From the NCBI GenBank assembly GCA_963422465.1, contig OY730170.1:4378379-4442378 (forward strand): a stretch of 64,000 bases of DNA. Direction: 5' to 3'. Made by a program: the position numbers and the translations under genes. A model generated the notes under the pieces. The model saw nothing but the letters and a program-made list of their open reading frames with translations, had not been told where the DNA came from and made no database searches. Shown one piece after another: positions 51,987-62,976 of this stretch. Each line of letters starts with the position of its first letter. Position 1 is the first letter of the stretch. The stretch is from Lichina pygmaea. Lineage: Eukaryota > Ascomycota > Lichinomycetes > Lichinales > Lichinaceae.

Positions 51987-52444
51987 TCAACCTTTAAACT
52001 TGCCCAAGGTTCTCTGTTGCGACTGGATGTCAGCTCCATGGTCGAAACATACCGAGGCTGGTTCTGGAAGAGGGTAGTTCGCGCACGTACCCCTGTGACC
52101 TTCTTGATATCAGTCGCCGACAACACGCGCTGGCCACTTCGTCTCGCTTCGATCGTGGCTTCCTGCAGCAGACTAAAGAGACGGATTAGTTGGCCCGCTG
52201 AGAACACGGCGTCGAACACAGATACCGGACAGGCAACAAACGCTTTGAGGAAGAGAGTGTGGTCCAGAAAGATCTACTCGCAGGACTGCCGTTAGAAATG
52301 GAGATCGAGTTTGTTCCTTTCACCGGTTTGCTCTTTGATGGAACTTACCAAGATGTCGACGTTCTTACTCAGATTCTTCTTGGAGTGCGCCTTGACGATA
52401 CGCCTGACGGTCGCCCTCGGATAGAGCGTTGGAGGCCGGGCCAT
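51987..52444 (-). CDS. cenp-W: CENP-W homologue (kinetochore histone-fold protein)
   Basis: Four small exons, 52444-52349, 52273-52242, 52172-52091 and 52013-51987, give 78 residues; introns are 75, 69 and 77 nt. Each exon is too short to stand out as an open frame. The translation starts MARPPTLYPRATVRRIVKAH, continues SKKNLSKNVDILIFLDHTLF and LKALLQEATIEARRSGQRVL, and ends SATDIKKVTGRTLGKFKG. This is the complete histone-fold pattern of CENP-W. CENP-W pairs with CENP-T and, with CENP-S and CENP-X, makes a nucleosome-like particle at the inner kinetochore. The second donor (GTTTGT) is weak, but it keeps the helix in register with the family (LFLKALLQEAT against LFLQTLMEEAT-type). The others are GTAAGT and GTACGT. 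The basic C-terminus KFKG is typical. Confidence rests on the whole-length match to the family pattern as I know it. Confidence 0.85.
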
Positions 52445-52951
52445 CGATGGCGCAGGAGCAACGGAGCAACAGACAAACGACTTCTCTCAGTTCCTGCCAA
52501 CCCTACAGCGGCAACTTGATGATGGATTGGAGGGGTCTGCAAGCCTCTTTGGAGGCTGCGACGCTTTGTCGATGCCGCTCATCCCTTTGTTTACTTCTTC
52601 CCGAAGTAGCCTGCTCCTGCCTCACCTCTCGTTTTCGTGGTGCGATACAGATCACGTGACCCGATATATCGTTAGTAAGCAGAGTATTTTTTTGGCATGC
52701 TGATTCGTGGTACGTACGCATGTACGTTACGTACCTACCAAGGTGCCGTCGGCTTACGTAATAATATCTGTCCATGACGTACCGCTACAGTAGCTCTGCG
52801 GCTAAAGTATCAATGCTTGTGGTCTTGAGAACTGTCAAAGTTGCTGTTGGCGCTACATTCTTAGCAACATCAACGCAGAGGAGAGCTCGTTCTCTTCCTG
52901 TCGACTCGAGTAAGGCCACCTGAGCTGCAGTGGGCCGTACCGTACCGATCA
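52445..52951. other. Divergent region between CENP-W and the acidic-insert gene
   Basis: Non-coding; contains GTACGTACGCATGTACGTTACGTAC-like palindromes at 52708-52735 and a GTACCGTACC word at 52936-52948 just before the plus-strand start. Confidence 0.55.
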
Positions 52952-53762
52952 ATGGCTTCTTCGTCCGCCCCCACGCAGGACCTCCTTCCGCCTTCAGAAC
53001 CAAGCTACAGCACCCTGCTCGCTCAACTGCGCGCAACATGTCCCACGCCCCTGCTGCCACCAAGCAAGCCACACACGCCTTCGCTGGCGAGCGTCATCGC
53101 GTCTCTCGCGCTGCACCCGACGCTCGAGGCAGCGCTGCACATGCTGAACCACGATCTCGTGTCGGCACACTTCTTGGTCCGACACATGCAGGCGGCGCCG
53201 GCGTACGAAGGCATGCTGCTGCACGGCATCTTGCACCGCATCGAGGGTGACTACGACAACGCGCGGGTCTGGTATCGGGATGTTTCGCGCAGCGATGTCT
53301 TTCGGCATGTTTGGGGGAAGCCCCACTACGGTGATGACGACGAGGGTGGCAACAATGATGATGATCATGATGATGACGTCGATGATGATGATCATGATGG
53401 CAAGAAGGACAACGAGAGAGATCTAGAGACAGTCATGATATTCCTGTCCCGCATCCAGCGCCTCAAACAGACCGGTGCGAGCCAAACCCTCTCATCTTCC
53501 AAGCCCAAGCCATCTCCCCAGTCAACCCCAACCACAGCCTCGGACCGATCCCCATCTCCAGCTGCAGCAGCTCCGGCTCCAGACGAGCATGCCCACCTCA
53601 TCTCGCAAAGCCAAGACGAGCTCGACCGCGTCATTGCGTGGTGCGATAGAAAATTCAGTCACGAGCCGTGGCTCGACGCGTCCGAGGCCTGGGTGCGACC
53701 GAGCGACAAGATCCAGAAGATTGGTCAGGAGATGGTGACGGGAAACGCTGGCTTTCGAAAAT

Positions 53763-53767
<5 letters not shown>
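52952..53767 (+). CDS. Hypothetical protein with Asp/His-rich insert, single exon
   Basis: One uninterrupted frame of 271 residues. The N-terminal half contains LASVIASLALHPTLEAALHM, then LNHDLVSAHFLVRHMQAAP and YEGMLLHGILHRIEGDYDNA, then RVWYRDVSRSDVF, an alpha-helical pattern that reads like a conserved fungal family of unknown function. The C-terminus IAWCDRKFSHEPWLDASEAW and DKIQKIGQEMVTGNAGFRKF is also well formed. Between them lies a variable linker with an Asp/His/Asn-rich block (about residues 128-150) encoded by GATGAT simple sequence, followed by Ser/Pro/Ala-rich sequence. No signal peptide or membrane helix. I do not recognise a catalytic motif. Confidence 0.8.
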
Positions 53768-53803
<36 letters not shown>

Positions 53804-54420
53804 CTGTTTAGAGTACTTCACTCCATACTCTACCCTATACACCATACTCCACGCACTATTCTCCACACTCCATGTCCTTCTCCACACAAAATACATCAAG
53901 CCAGATGATTAGTACGTAGCGACACTCGGAGAATCCGACCATGCATCTGTACCGGTACGACACAGTTACCACGCTCAAGTACTATGTGTCAGTGTTCTTT
54001 CCCTGACCAAGTATTCCATCGATAAGAAAGGACAGAGGTTTCTTGGTTCCTCGGTCAGGAAGAGAAAGTCAAGTACAAGGGGTGGTGAGTAGATGGATCG
54101 AGGTGACTTGAACTGATGTTACTGTACTGTACGTGATTCGGTAAAGAGAAAAGAGAGAGAAAAGAGAGAGAAAAGAAACTCGAGAGGGAAAGGTAGAGTA
54201 TGGACTAAAGAAGGGAAATGGGGAAGAAAGAGAGAAAGGAAGCAAGGAAGAAAAGAGAGATGTGGAGTGTGAGGCCTGATCCAGACAGATACCATGATTA
54301 TTCCGTATCAATTGAGACAAGAAAACATGTCAACGAAAGAGAATCAACCTTGCAGATATCCGTAGCCCTTCGAGTCCCGCGTTCGTAATGTACAAGCCCC
54401 CGCGTTCATGCCGCGCCAGT
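53768..54420. other. Intergenic with (GA)n and purine-rich tracts
   Basis: A perfect (GA)n tract at 53766-53802 lies directly after the stop of the preceding gene. Purine-rich GAAAAGAGAGAG sequence covers 54145-54262. No gene. Confidence 0.7.
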
Positions 54421-55458
54421 TCAGGCACGTGTGATTGCGATGCCGGCCTCGCCCGCGCCGACGTCGGCCTTCAACTCGCTCATTTCTGCGCCTCGGTCGT
54501 GAAGCACCAGCGCCATCGTCTGCCCGAGCGTCTCGCCGTTGTTCTCGAACCAGTCGCCGAGACCCTTGACGAACGACTCGACCTGGCCCTTGAGCGGCGC
54601 GTTCTCCCTGAGCCAGATGATCTGGCCCGGGTCCAGCTTGAGCATGTCCTCGACGACGTAGTAGTGCGGGATCTCGTCGCCCCAGCCCTCGGCTCCGGGC
54701 TCGTGCCCCGGCGTCGGCACGTACTTGCTGTGGAACTTGCTGGACGCCGTCACCTGATGCGTCGTGTGGAACTGCTGCTGGAACGGCGTCGGCGGCGGCG
54801 GATGGTTCAGATGGATGTTGAACGTGAGCTGGTGCTCGGGCTCGGGGAAGCGCTTGCGGAACTTGCGCTGGATCGTACCGTTGCTCGGGCAGATGTGGTT
54901 CTCGAGCACCTCGCGAAGGACGTCCCGGACGTCTTCGATCTCGCCGAGCTCCGCCGTCGTCCAGTTGTGTAGCAGCGCGGCGCGCTCGAGGACCACGGGC
55001 TGATGAAGACGCGAGAAGCGCGGGTGGTTCCGGTTGTGAAATGCCTTGTCGTACAGCCAGATGCGGTAGATGGCGCGGCGCAGGCAGTATCGCTCCTGAG
55101 AGGCGAGGAGACGACGGTCCTCGTAGTTGAGCTTCCACTTCTTCACCGGATAGACGTCTTCCCACTTGGTCGCCACTCGCCCGAGCGCGAGTAATTGCCG
55201 GAAGAGGGAGATGGAGAGTGGAACGCGGCGACGCAAGTGCGCTGGCTGGCTGTCGTTCTGGGTTACAACCTGGATTGCGTCTTCGAGAGGGCCGAATTCG
55301 GCTTCGAGGGCACGCGCGAGGATGGGGAGTTTCTGGGACGGTCCGCAGATCTTGCGAAATCGACAGCAGGTCAAGCCTAGGTTGAGCACGTCCTGAACCG
55401 AGGCGCAGGATTGGAAGACGTGCAGGACAAGCTCGGTGGGTAGATCTTCAAATTGCAT
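54421..55458 (-). CDS. F-box protein, single exon
   Basis: A 345-residue frame without introns. Residues 1-45 are an F-box: MQFEDLPTELVLHVFQSCAS, then VQDVLNLGLTCCRFRKIC. The rest contains a helical region with QERYCLRRAIYRIWLYDKAF, a segment LREVLENHICPSNGTIQRKF, a short poly-Pro stretch and an acidic-to-helical C-terminus (EDMLKLDPGQIIWLRENAPL). F-box proteins bind Skp1 and present substrates to SCF ubiquitin ligases; the substrate is unknown. The body looks like a fungal family conserved in Pezizomycotina. An intron near the 3' end that would extend the tail cannot be excluded. Confidence 0.85.
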   Translation of the reverse strand: MQFEDLPTELVLHVFQSCASVQDVLNLGLTCCRFRKICGPSQKLPILARALEAEFGPLEDAIQVVTQNDSQPAHLRRRVPLSISLFRQLLALGRVATKWEDVYPVKKWKLNYEDRRLLASQERYCLRRAIYRIWLYDKAFHNRNHPRFSRLHQPVVLERAALLHNWTTAELGEIEDVRDVLREVLENHICPSNGTIQRKFRKRFPEPEHQLTFNIHLNHPPPPTPFQQQFHTTHQVTASSKFHSKYVPTPGHEPGAEGWGDEIPHYYVVEDMLKLDPGQIIWLRENAPLKGQVESFVKGLGDWFENNGETLGQTMALVLHDRGAEMSELKADVGAGEAGIAITRA

Positions 55459-56207
55459 TGTACAGTCTGTAGGAGCGCAACGAGGTCAGCGGTCAACCAC
55501 GTTTCGTATGATGACGCCGCCCATGGTCGACCACGTACAAGTTTAAATCTCTCGTATGATGGAAGATGGAAAGAGATCAATGGACAGCGGACAGGATGCA
55601 CTCTGGAAGGACTGGCTGGTCGGACAACCGTGACGGTGCCGACGGCGATGCTACAGGAATCAACAAATCTGGACCCCGGCGTTGGGGCTATGGTGCAAAG
55701 GAGCGCGCAAAGCAGACAGCGACATTGACACGACATCCAGCCCCGGTGGGCTGGCAGTCGTGAGTCGCAACATGATGGCTGCGAGCAGTGAGGCAGAAAG
55801 TGGGCCTCCCAAAAGATGTAAACAGATGGGTGATGATGGTTGGTGGTGGTGGTGAAGGATGACGAGCAGGGAGAGAAAAATTTCGCGCTGAAAACTTCTT
55901 CCAATACGGTAGTGAGTCGATTAGGTAAGCAGAGCCCTGCTATTGTGTCATAAGTCATGATATGGTACACCCGCCTGCCCAAAGGTCAGAACGTCTGAAA
56001 ATCGGTTGGCACGAGCTGTCCGGTGGCTTCCTGTGCACGGCATTTGCTCCGTCTGAAAGAGCTACTCAGGTTGAAAGACACGACATTTCGCCTCTGCCGT
56101 AGGTCGATCGTAGATGTTCTTCATAGGCACGGCCTCGCTGGGAGTCAGAGTTCGCCATCGATTCGGAGCATAGACAGCCCTCAGAAGCCGCAGTACATGA
56201 ACATGAC
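55459..56207. other. Intergenic between the F-box gene and brx1
   Basis: No gene supported. The right part is the downstream region of brx1. Confidence 0.5.
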
Positions 56208-57316
56208 TCAAGCAAAGAGGACGCTGTCGTCCAGTTCGTTCCTCGGTCTCTCTCGGCCGCCGTGAGATCTCAGTCCCAGGTCGCCCTTTTTGCGCATCTT
56301 CTCGACGCCTTGATCGCTTCTTCGGTTGTGCTTCGCCGCCCTGCGGAGCCGCAACTCGGACCGGACCTGATTCGGGCTGACAAACTCTCGATTCTCATGG
56401 ATGACCGGTCCACCGAACGATCCCTCGAGAATAACGATTGGTGTCAGCACGAAGCGCGGCCCGATCTCCACCAGATTTAGCTTCGTCTCCTTGTTCCTGC
56501 CGGGTCCACGCGAGGTCTTCTCGCCTTGCTCGCGGTTGGGTGCATCTTCCGTCTCGTTGATCTGATAGCAGCGGATCCAGATCTTGCCGTCAGCGACGGT
56601 GAACGCCATGACGTGGTCGACAAATGGCTTGCTCTTTCGGGCGGCCTTGGGTACGCCAAAGGTATGCAAGAACAGCTCCTTGATGACTTGGAGATGAGGT
56701 TGGCGGTCGAAGTGGGCATCGAAAGACAGGATGGGGCGCGAGCCCTTGAGACAGTTCCCAGAAAAATGTAGTTCGTCCATCGTATGGACTAGACCGGGCT
56801 GGCTTAGCCTCGCGCACGAAGCTCGTCGCTGCAGCCAGAGACGACAGTGCCGCACTCACTGTTCTGAACATGCATCTTCACCGTCGGCCCGTTCGGCGGC
56901 TTGCTCATCCACATGTAGAGATCCTTTCCCTTTCTGGCCTCGAAAAAGGCGACGTTGTTGCAGTTGTATAGCTCGGCCAGCTCGTTGAGCTGGTACAGTT
57001 TTGTCTTGGTGTCGAGTTTGGCATCCTTGCGGCTGTGGGGAAGAAGACTGTAAAGGTCGTTCAAAAGATGACGATGCCTAGACACGTACAGTCAGTATAC
57101 GTACCTCCGAACATGGCTCGGCAATCCTCAAGACATGAAGCCAGGGTCTGATATCGAATCTTGGGGAGGACGGCGACGGCTGATGTCTACCTACCTATAT
57201 GTGACGCCCCTCGACGATAGTATGAGCACTCGTTGTTTGTGCTTTCTGGGACCCCCGACGGCCTTTTGTTCGCAAGTCCCTGTAGACTTTGAGAGCGTCT
57301 TGTAGACGGCGGCCAT
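56208..57316 (-). CDS. brx1: Ribosome biogenesis protein Brx1 (Brix domain)
   Basis: Exons 57316-57195, 57077-56860 and 56788-56208; introns 117 and 71 nt, all in phase; 306 residues. The N-terminus MAAVYKTLSKSTG leads to the Brix-domain start KQRVLILSSRGVTYRHRHLL, then NDLYSLLPHSRKDAKLDTKT, FFEARKGKDLYMWMSKPPNG and MDELHFSGNCLKGSRPILSF. The second half of the Brix fold contains IWIRCYQI and LVEIGPRFVLTPIVILEGSF. Brx1 acts in the nucleolus in 60S subunit assembly, with Ebp2. The intron at residue 41 uses GTAGGT, and the in-phase split of TYR/HRH is exact. The C-terminal basic tail (RLRRAAKHNRR) is normal for the family. Confidence 0.95.
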
Positions 57317-57638
57317 CGTGAGCTGGTCAAGTGGAAAAGAGTCGGAAGGGTGGGGTGGGGGGGCTATCGTATCCGAAAGTGTCGCTCGGATGTTTGGTGT
57401 TCGGAAAATAGGTTACCGTACTCCGGCGATTAGGGCTCAAGCCTTCTGTGGCCGGTCAAGAGCAACCATGGATGGTCACGTGCCACTCGCCCCGTCTTTT
57501 TTGCCTCTTGAAGAAGTGGCACCAGTCCTTGGAATTCTCATTGAGTACGTTATACGTACTCCCGTACAAGATACTATCTTGTTAAGGTATGTCAAGTAGC
57601 CACTCACCCTATGGAAGTTCTGTACGTATGTACATACG
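57317..57638. other. Upstream region of brx1
   Basis: Non-coding; ends in TACGTATGTACATACGTA, the GTAC-rich target in which the adjacent transposon sits. Confidence 0.5.
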
Positions 57639-57640
57639 TA

Positions 57641-58670
57641 CCCGTGCCTTGGAGGTACTTCGTACCTCCCCTCCCCTCGCTAGCTCGGTCGGGACACCCT
57701 TACTCCGTGAGGGTGTCCGACGGCGCAACGGTGTGGACAGCGCAACGGTCCCACACAAAATTAAGCTGAATTGGTGTCGACCATCTTCAAACCACCATAA
57801 CTTCTCAACAACATGGTCAAATCATACACTGAGGCTGAGGATCATATCCAGGAAGTTCTTGGTTCCATTCTTCCTGACACAGAGTTCTCAATCCCAGAAT
57901 AGCTAGCAGATTCAATGTTCCTGCACGATGTCTTGAAAGTCACCTCAAGGGAACTCCTTCTCGAAGTGGCAAGATTCCGGCCAACAGGAAGCTCTGTCCA
58001 GCTGACAAGGCAGTAGTGGCTAGAGCAAAGGAGGAAGTAAAGGCAGTGAAAGAAGCAGAGAAAGCAGCAGCAGCTAAAGTGAGGGAAGATGTAAAGATAG
58101 CAAAAGAGATAGCAAAGACAGCAAAGAAAGCAATGCAGATGATGATGGTGGGACATGGTGGGGCAACATTGGTGGAGCCGGTGATAGAGGAGTGAGCGAC
58201 AGCGGAGCTAGTGATGGTGGAGCCAGCAATCACCACAGCCTTTCAACAACACCACGAATCTCCGGACAAGGCGACACCTTGGGTACTGATGGAATATCTG
58301 ATGTAGAATCAGATAGGCCCATAAAATCTACAGTTTTATCGCTCTGTTGTAAAGTTATTACTGTTGTAAATTTGATCTGTCAAGGATCTGTTATTGGTCT
58401 AGTAGCTACTACAGTTTCTCAGCAATGCTATAAGATTTACGAGTTCTAAAACTTCAGGGACTATACTAGAGAAGTAGGGGGATCAGATAAGCAAATCAGA
58501 TTTCAATTTAGTCGTTACGTTGTGAAGTTATAGAACTGCAAAGCTGATTTTCGGGAAGATGACCGTTGCGCTGTCCACACCGTTGAGCTGTCGGACACCC
58601 TTAGGGAGTAAGGGTGTCCCGACCTCGCTTGCGAGGGAGTGGGAGGTACGAAGTACCTCCAAGGCACGGG
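57641..58670 (+). mobile_element. Internally deleted pogo-type transposon with long terminal inverted repeats
   Basis: The inverted repeats are about 110 bp (57641-57750 and 58561-58670), beginning CCCGTGCCTTGGAGGTACTT and ending CGCAACGGTC on the inner side, with scattered mismatches. TA flanks both sides (57639-57640, 58671-58672). Inside, an ATG at about 57812 gives MVKSYTEAEDHIQEVLGSIL, a stop after FSIPE, and further on an Ala/Lys-rich helical stretch (RAKEEVKAVKEAEKAAAAKV onward) like the C-terminal tail of pogo transposases. No DDE domain is present. The element is a non-autonomous deletion derivative of 1030 bp, related to the relic at 31.9 kb through its N-terminus and CCCGTGCC ends. 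Confidence 0.88.
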
Positions 58671-59525
58671 TACAGGGTATCGTACATGGTCCTTGTGACC
58701 CCTCCCCCACTCCCCTAACCAAAAGCCGGCATCGCAGTCAAAATACCTCGACATCCTCCATCTCAGCTCCTTCATCCTGGTTCTCATAATACTGAACCAT
58801 AGATAGTCAGAGAAGTTGCTGATGTGGAGGATCTGACCACAAACTACCGTATGCCCCAACTCTACGTTATCGATATGTACTACCGTACCGGTATATTATA
58901 TTCATGAGTGTGGTGATCATCAATGAAGATGTGCTTCTGACGCACCATTTCCCAATACATCCACCACAAAAAATGTCCCTGATGATCATATCAACGAATC
59001 CAGTGGTGTTTTGGGGTGCTCTATCTATTGGAAATCGTCCATCTCTTCACAGAGATGTCAAAATTATATTTCACAGCAGGTGATTTTGTTTGACGTTGAT
59101 CCTGCTGCCGCTGCATCCTGCATGGTGCCACTGTCCCTGCATGGATCCGCTTTGTGCCTTCTAGAGCCTTCCAGGCTCTAAGGCAAACAGGAGCTTTGTG
59201 ACCACATATAGTTGATTAGCTAGTCCTCCCTAATCAATCAATCAATCAGTCGTCACTCATCTCTTCTTCTCCCCCGCTGCTCGCGACAGCGTTCCTAGTC
59301 GAACAAATTTCAGTATGAGTATGCTTACTTCCTGTTATCATCAACAGGTGACTTATCTGGCACTTGCATAGTAGCCCGTGTACAATAGAAGGACGATAAG
59401 TTCAGGTTTGATGTTAGCTTGTGCCATTACTCTGTTGGACGTTGGACGTTGTGGGTGTGGAGCCCGGAGCCCTAAGCACCGTCATGTTTGCTCTTCCTCC
59501 ATGTATTTGGGACAGTCGCCGAAAC

Positions 59526-59725
59526 NNNNNNNNNNNNNNNNNNNNNNNNNNNNNNNNNNNNNNNNNNNNNNNNNNNNNNNNNNNNNNNNNNNNNNNNNNN
59601 NNNNNNNNNNNNNNNNNNNNNNNNNNNNNNNNNNNNNNNNNNNNNNNNNNNNNNNNNNNNNNNNNNNNNNNNNNNNNNNNNNNNNNNNNNNNNNNNNNNN
59701 NNNNNNNNNNNNNNNNNNNNNNNNN
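59526..59725. other. Assembly gap, 200 N
   Basis: Exactly 200 N, probably a placeholder of unknown true size. The right edge is an (AAC)n repeat. Confidence 1.

Positions 59726-59769
<44 letters not shown>
59726..59769. repeat. (AAC)n microsatellite at the gap edge
   Basis: About 14 AAC units start directly at the gap, suggesting that the repeat caused the assembly break. Confidence 0.95.
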
Positions 59770-60112
59770 ACATCATCGTCTCCTTCTGCTGTGCCTCCAG
59801 AATCGATCATACTCCTCACTCCTGTCACTTCTCACCACCACTTGTATCTCCGTCTCTTCTCGAGCAAGCGTGTCTAAACGTCTGCACACACGTACTTAGC
59901 TCTGTACCAACAGAACAACAAGTTTCAGGCCTACAGGGGAAAGAACAGTCTTTGCCTCTGTACAATCTGTACTGTTGTACCATACTTTCCGTGCTGCTGC
60001 AAGAGACTATTGATTCAAGACTCACGACTCCCAGCTTGTTTGACAAGCCTAGGTACGTACCTACTCGCAAGACAAGCGAGTACAGTCAGAGAAGAGAGGC
60101 AGTCGGTGGTGG

Positions 60113-61625
60113 TTAGTACCCTGCTGAGTAGGAGCCGTTCTGGTCGTACGACTGTGAGCCATGACGAGATGCTCCGTACGGGGCGTACGATCGGCCTGGC
60201 CGTTGGTTCATGTGCTCCCCCAACTGGTGAGGAGGCTGGTGGTGCTGATCGCCATATCCGGCGTGGGGCATGTACGGGCCCGGGGCGCCGTAGGACTGAC
60301 CAGACGGCTGGCCGGACATCGGGGGACGCGCTTGGTGCGGGTCTCCCGACGGATACTCGTACCTGCTGTGGTGCGACGACGTAGGTCCGCCGTACTGGGG
60401 TTGCGGAGAGGCGTCGTAACCGTACTGCTGGTTCTGGCCGTAGGGCGGTCCACCGTGCCCTCCAGGACCGCCGGGAGGCCCAGACGGCTGCCCCGGGCCT
60501 TGTGGGGGGTACGACGGATGGCCTCCGTACGGCTGTGGGGTCCCGTACGTGTGTGGATCGGTGTGTGCGTAGGGAACCGAGGCCGTGCTCACCGGCGGAT
60601 AATGCGTGCCCTGCGGGTTTGTGGGGTACGTTGACCCGCCGGACGCCGACGGCGGTTGATAATGGGCCGGCGGGGCAGCGCCGGTGTAGGATTGCCCTCC
60701 CGCGCCGCTGGAGTAGCCATAGCTCTGGCCTTGTTGACTATGCTGCAGTCGAGGGTGTCGTCGTCAGCGCCGGGACTTCCGACGTTGTGCGCACGAGAGG
60801 GAGACAGCCCTACCGATCCGTGGCTGCCGCCGAACAGGCCGGACGCGAGCCCAGCAAATCCGCCTCCATGGTGACTGCCGGATGCGCCGTGGCCTTGACC
60901 GGATCCCCCTCCTCCTCCTCCGTGTGGCTTGCTGCCACCGGACAGAAGGCTGCCCGCGATCTTCCCGGCCGCCGAGGCAGGTCCCGAGCCGGGGGAATGC
61001 GATCCACCGTGGCTTCCGTGTCCACCACCTCCACCGAGCAGGGATCCGGCAATCGCGACGAGGCCGGACTGATTACCGGGCTTGCTCTGCTTGCCGCCAA
61101 GGAGCGCCTGCGTGGCTATGCTCTGTAGCGGACGCGACACATCAGCGACACTCGAAGATCGGCCGGGAAGGGAAGAGTCTCGCACCGTGAGGCCGCGATC
61201 GGTGCTCTGTGCGTCCACGCCACGATCGGTCGAGCTCGTCGTTGCCGGACCGGCGGTGTCCGCCGGCGATGGCGGCTGTCCATAAGGATCTGACACCGGA
61301 TGCGGCGTCGGCTCTGGCGTCAGTGCCGTCGGCGCCGCGTGCTCCGGAACGGTCCATTGCGACACGCCGTTGCTCAGCTGCACGTAGTAGTACTTTCGAG
61401 AGTCGGAATCCCACTGGGCAATCCTGCATGACTAGCGTCAGCCCCGTTCTCGTCCTGGCTCTGGCGATGGCGTTGGATGGTGGTATGGCAGGGCTTTCTG
61501 CGGCCGTTCCGGGGACTGGGACCCGGTACTCACCAGCCAGGTGGCAGTTGCGGCGGGGCGTCAGTCGGCCCCTCCTGCCTCTGCGGCGTCGACGAGGCCG
61601 CACGCCTCTGGTCCGCCTCGGACAT
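60113..61625 (-). CDS. WW-domain protein with Gly/Pro/Tyr-rich tail
   Basis: Exons 61625-61534, 61423-60814 and 60742-60113, all in phase; 443 residues. A WW domain lies at residues 28-57: PPGWIAQWDSDSRKYYYVQL, then SNGVSQWTVP. Both Trp and the Tyr block are present, and the first Trp codon is split by the 110-nt intron. WW domains bind Pro-rich ligands. The middle is Gly/His/Ser-rich with AGSLLGGGGG and AGKIAGSLLSGG and a GFAGLASGLFGG block. The last exon is Gly/Pro/Tyr/Gln-rich (PPYGQNQQYGYD), prion-like in composition. This build is common for uncharacterised WW proteins in filamentous fungi. Role unknown. Confidence 0.88.
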
Positions 61626-62967
61626 GTTCGACTACGTAGTCTTGCAGAGTCGCAAGATGCACTGCTAGGACGTGATCGGAGGGTCCGACAAGAAATCGAG
61701 GCGGTCAGGCAGGATAAAGTGTGGCGGCTCTAGGGTGGTGTTGGCCGGTCGTTAGAGGATTGAGTCCCAAGCTGGGCCGGCAGTGGCGGGGCAAGGCGCT
61801 GACCGGGGCTCCCCCACTCGTATACTCGTAATGCGAGTCGGAGACGTTGTACCTGAGCTGTACTATTTTAAGCAAGCTCCCTTACTGTACATACGTAGCT
61901 CCAAGACAGGGAAGAGGCCCGACGATGCTGTCGGAGGACCACAAGGGACCCGTGAAGGGACGACATGTGATGCTCAGGTGGCACTTGTGGCCGTATCGAA
62001 CGAGAACACAACCAGATTATAGAGAAGGGAAGACGAGACAAAGAAGATCTCGACCTTCGGCGAGCCCCCCGGGAGACCACGATGTCGCACGAAGCCAGCC
62101 GGCTCGCTCAACGTTGTCAGCCAGCCTCATTCCCGAGTTCTCGTCAGCCTCATTGTCGGAAAAGTCCTCTTTGCAGGCAGGGTCTGTGAAGTACCGCACA
62201 GCAAATCCGCGCAACCGAGCAGCTCGAGCTCACAAGGCCCGTGGCAGATGAGATCAACTCGACCGAGTCCAACCCTTTCATGTCCTGACAAGCACATTGC
62301 TGTCAAGCGGACCTCAACCTCCAATCGTTGGATTCTATTGCCTTCTCTCATCGCCATCCACATGCGTGCCTCCGCACATACTTGTTGTACTTCAGATCAC
62401 GCCGCAGACGTCTTGGAAGCAGATGACCTCGAGCCGGTGGAGCCATAGGAACGGCTGGGAACACATCGGCTTCCAGAAGCGAGACCCATCCATGCTTCTG
62501 CGCGCCAATTCGCGCTTATCATGCCTCGTGTCCGAAGCATACCGAGCGTCTGCAGCAGGATGCGATAAGGGCAATGCCTGCCATGCAGGAACCCTGTGGT
62601 CGTCGTCTTTTCGGCTTTTGTGATGGGTGGGATCTCCCTCAAACACTATCGACGTGACTGTACATGTAAGCAGTCGCCCCCTAAATTGGTGATCGCTATT
62701 ACCTGGAAGTAGCCCATCCTTAGGCGTTGACCGTAGAGCTACGGTATTTCTAGCACTGACTAGGATCCTGTCACCTACTTGGTGTTGGCTCGAGGGATGT
62801 TGTCAACCAGACAGAAAGCACCTGTAATTATATGATGCGAGGGGTTCCGATCCGTGCGGTGCCAACCGCCAGAGGCACTTGTCCTGATTTTTCAAACAGA
62901 CCCGGAGATGCTTATAGTTGTGCTCACTCGTTAGAAAGCATAACAGCAACTGCAAGAACTTGACCTA
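61626..62967. other. Intergenic, no gene recognised
   Basis: Small overlapping frames only, none with domain-like content. The left part is the upstream region of the WW-domain gene. Confidence 0.5.
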
Positions 62968-62976
62968 TTTAGATGT

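Larger units (their letters stand above)
58673..60112. other. Intergenic, with assembly gap
   Basis: Contains the 200-N gap. No gene is supported; frames through the Ns are artefacts. Confidence 0.7.

Noticed and set aside
59378-60116. Open frames running through the 200-N gap
   Set aside because: They exist only because N codons cannot be stops.
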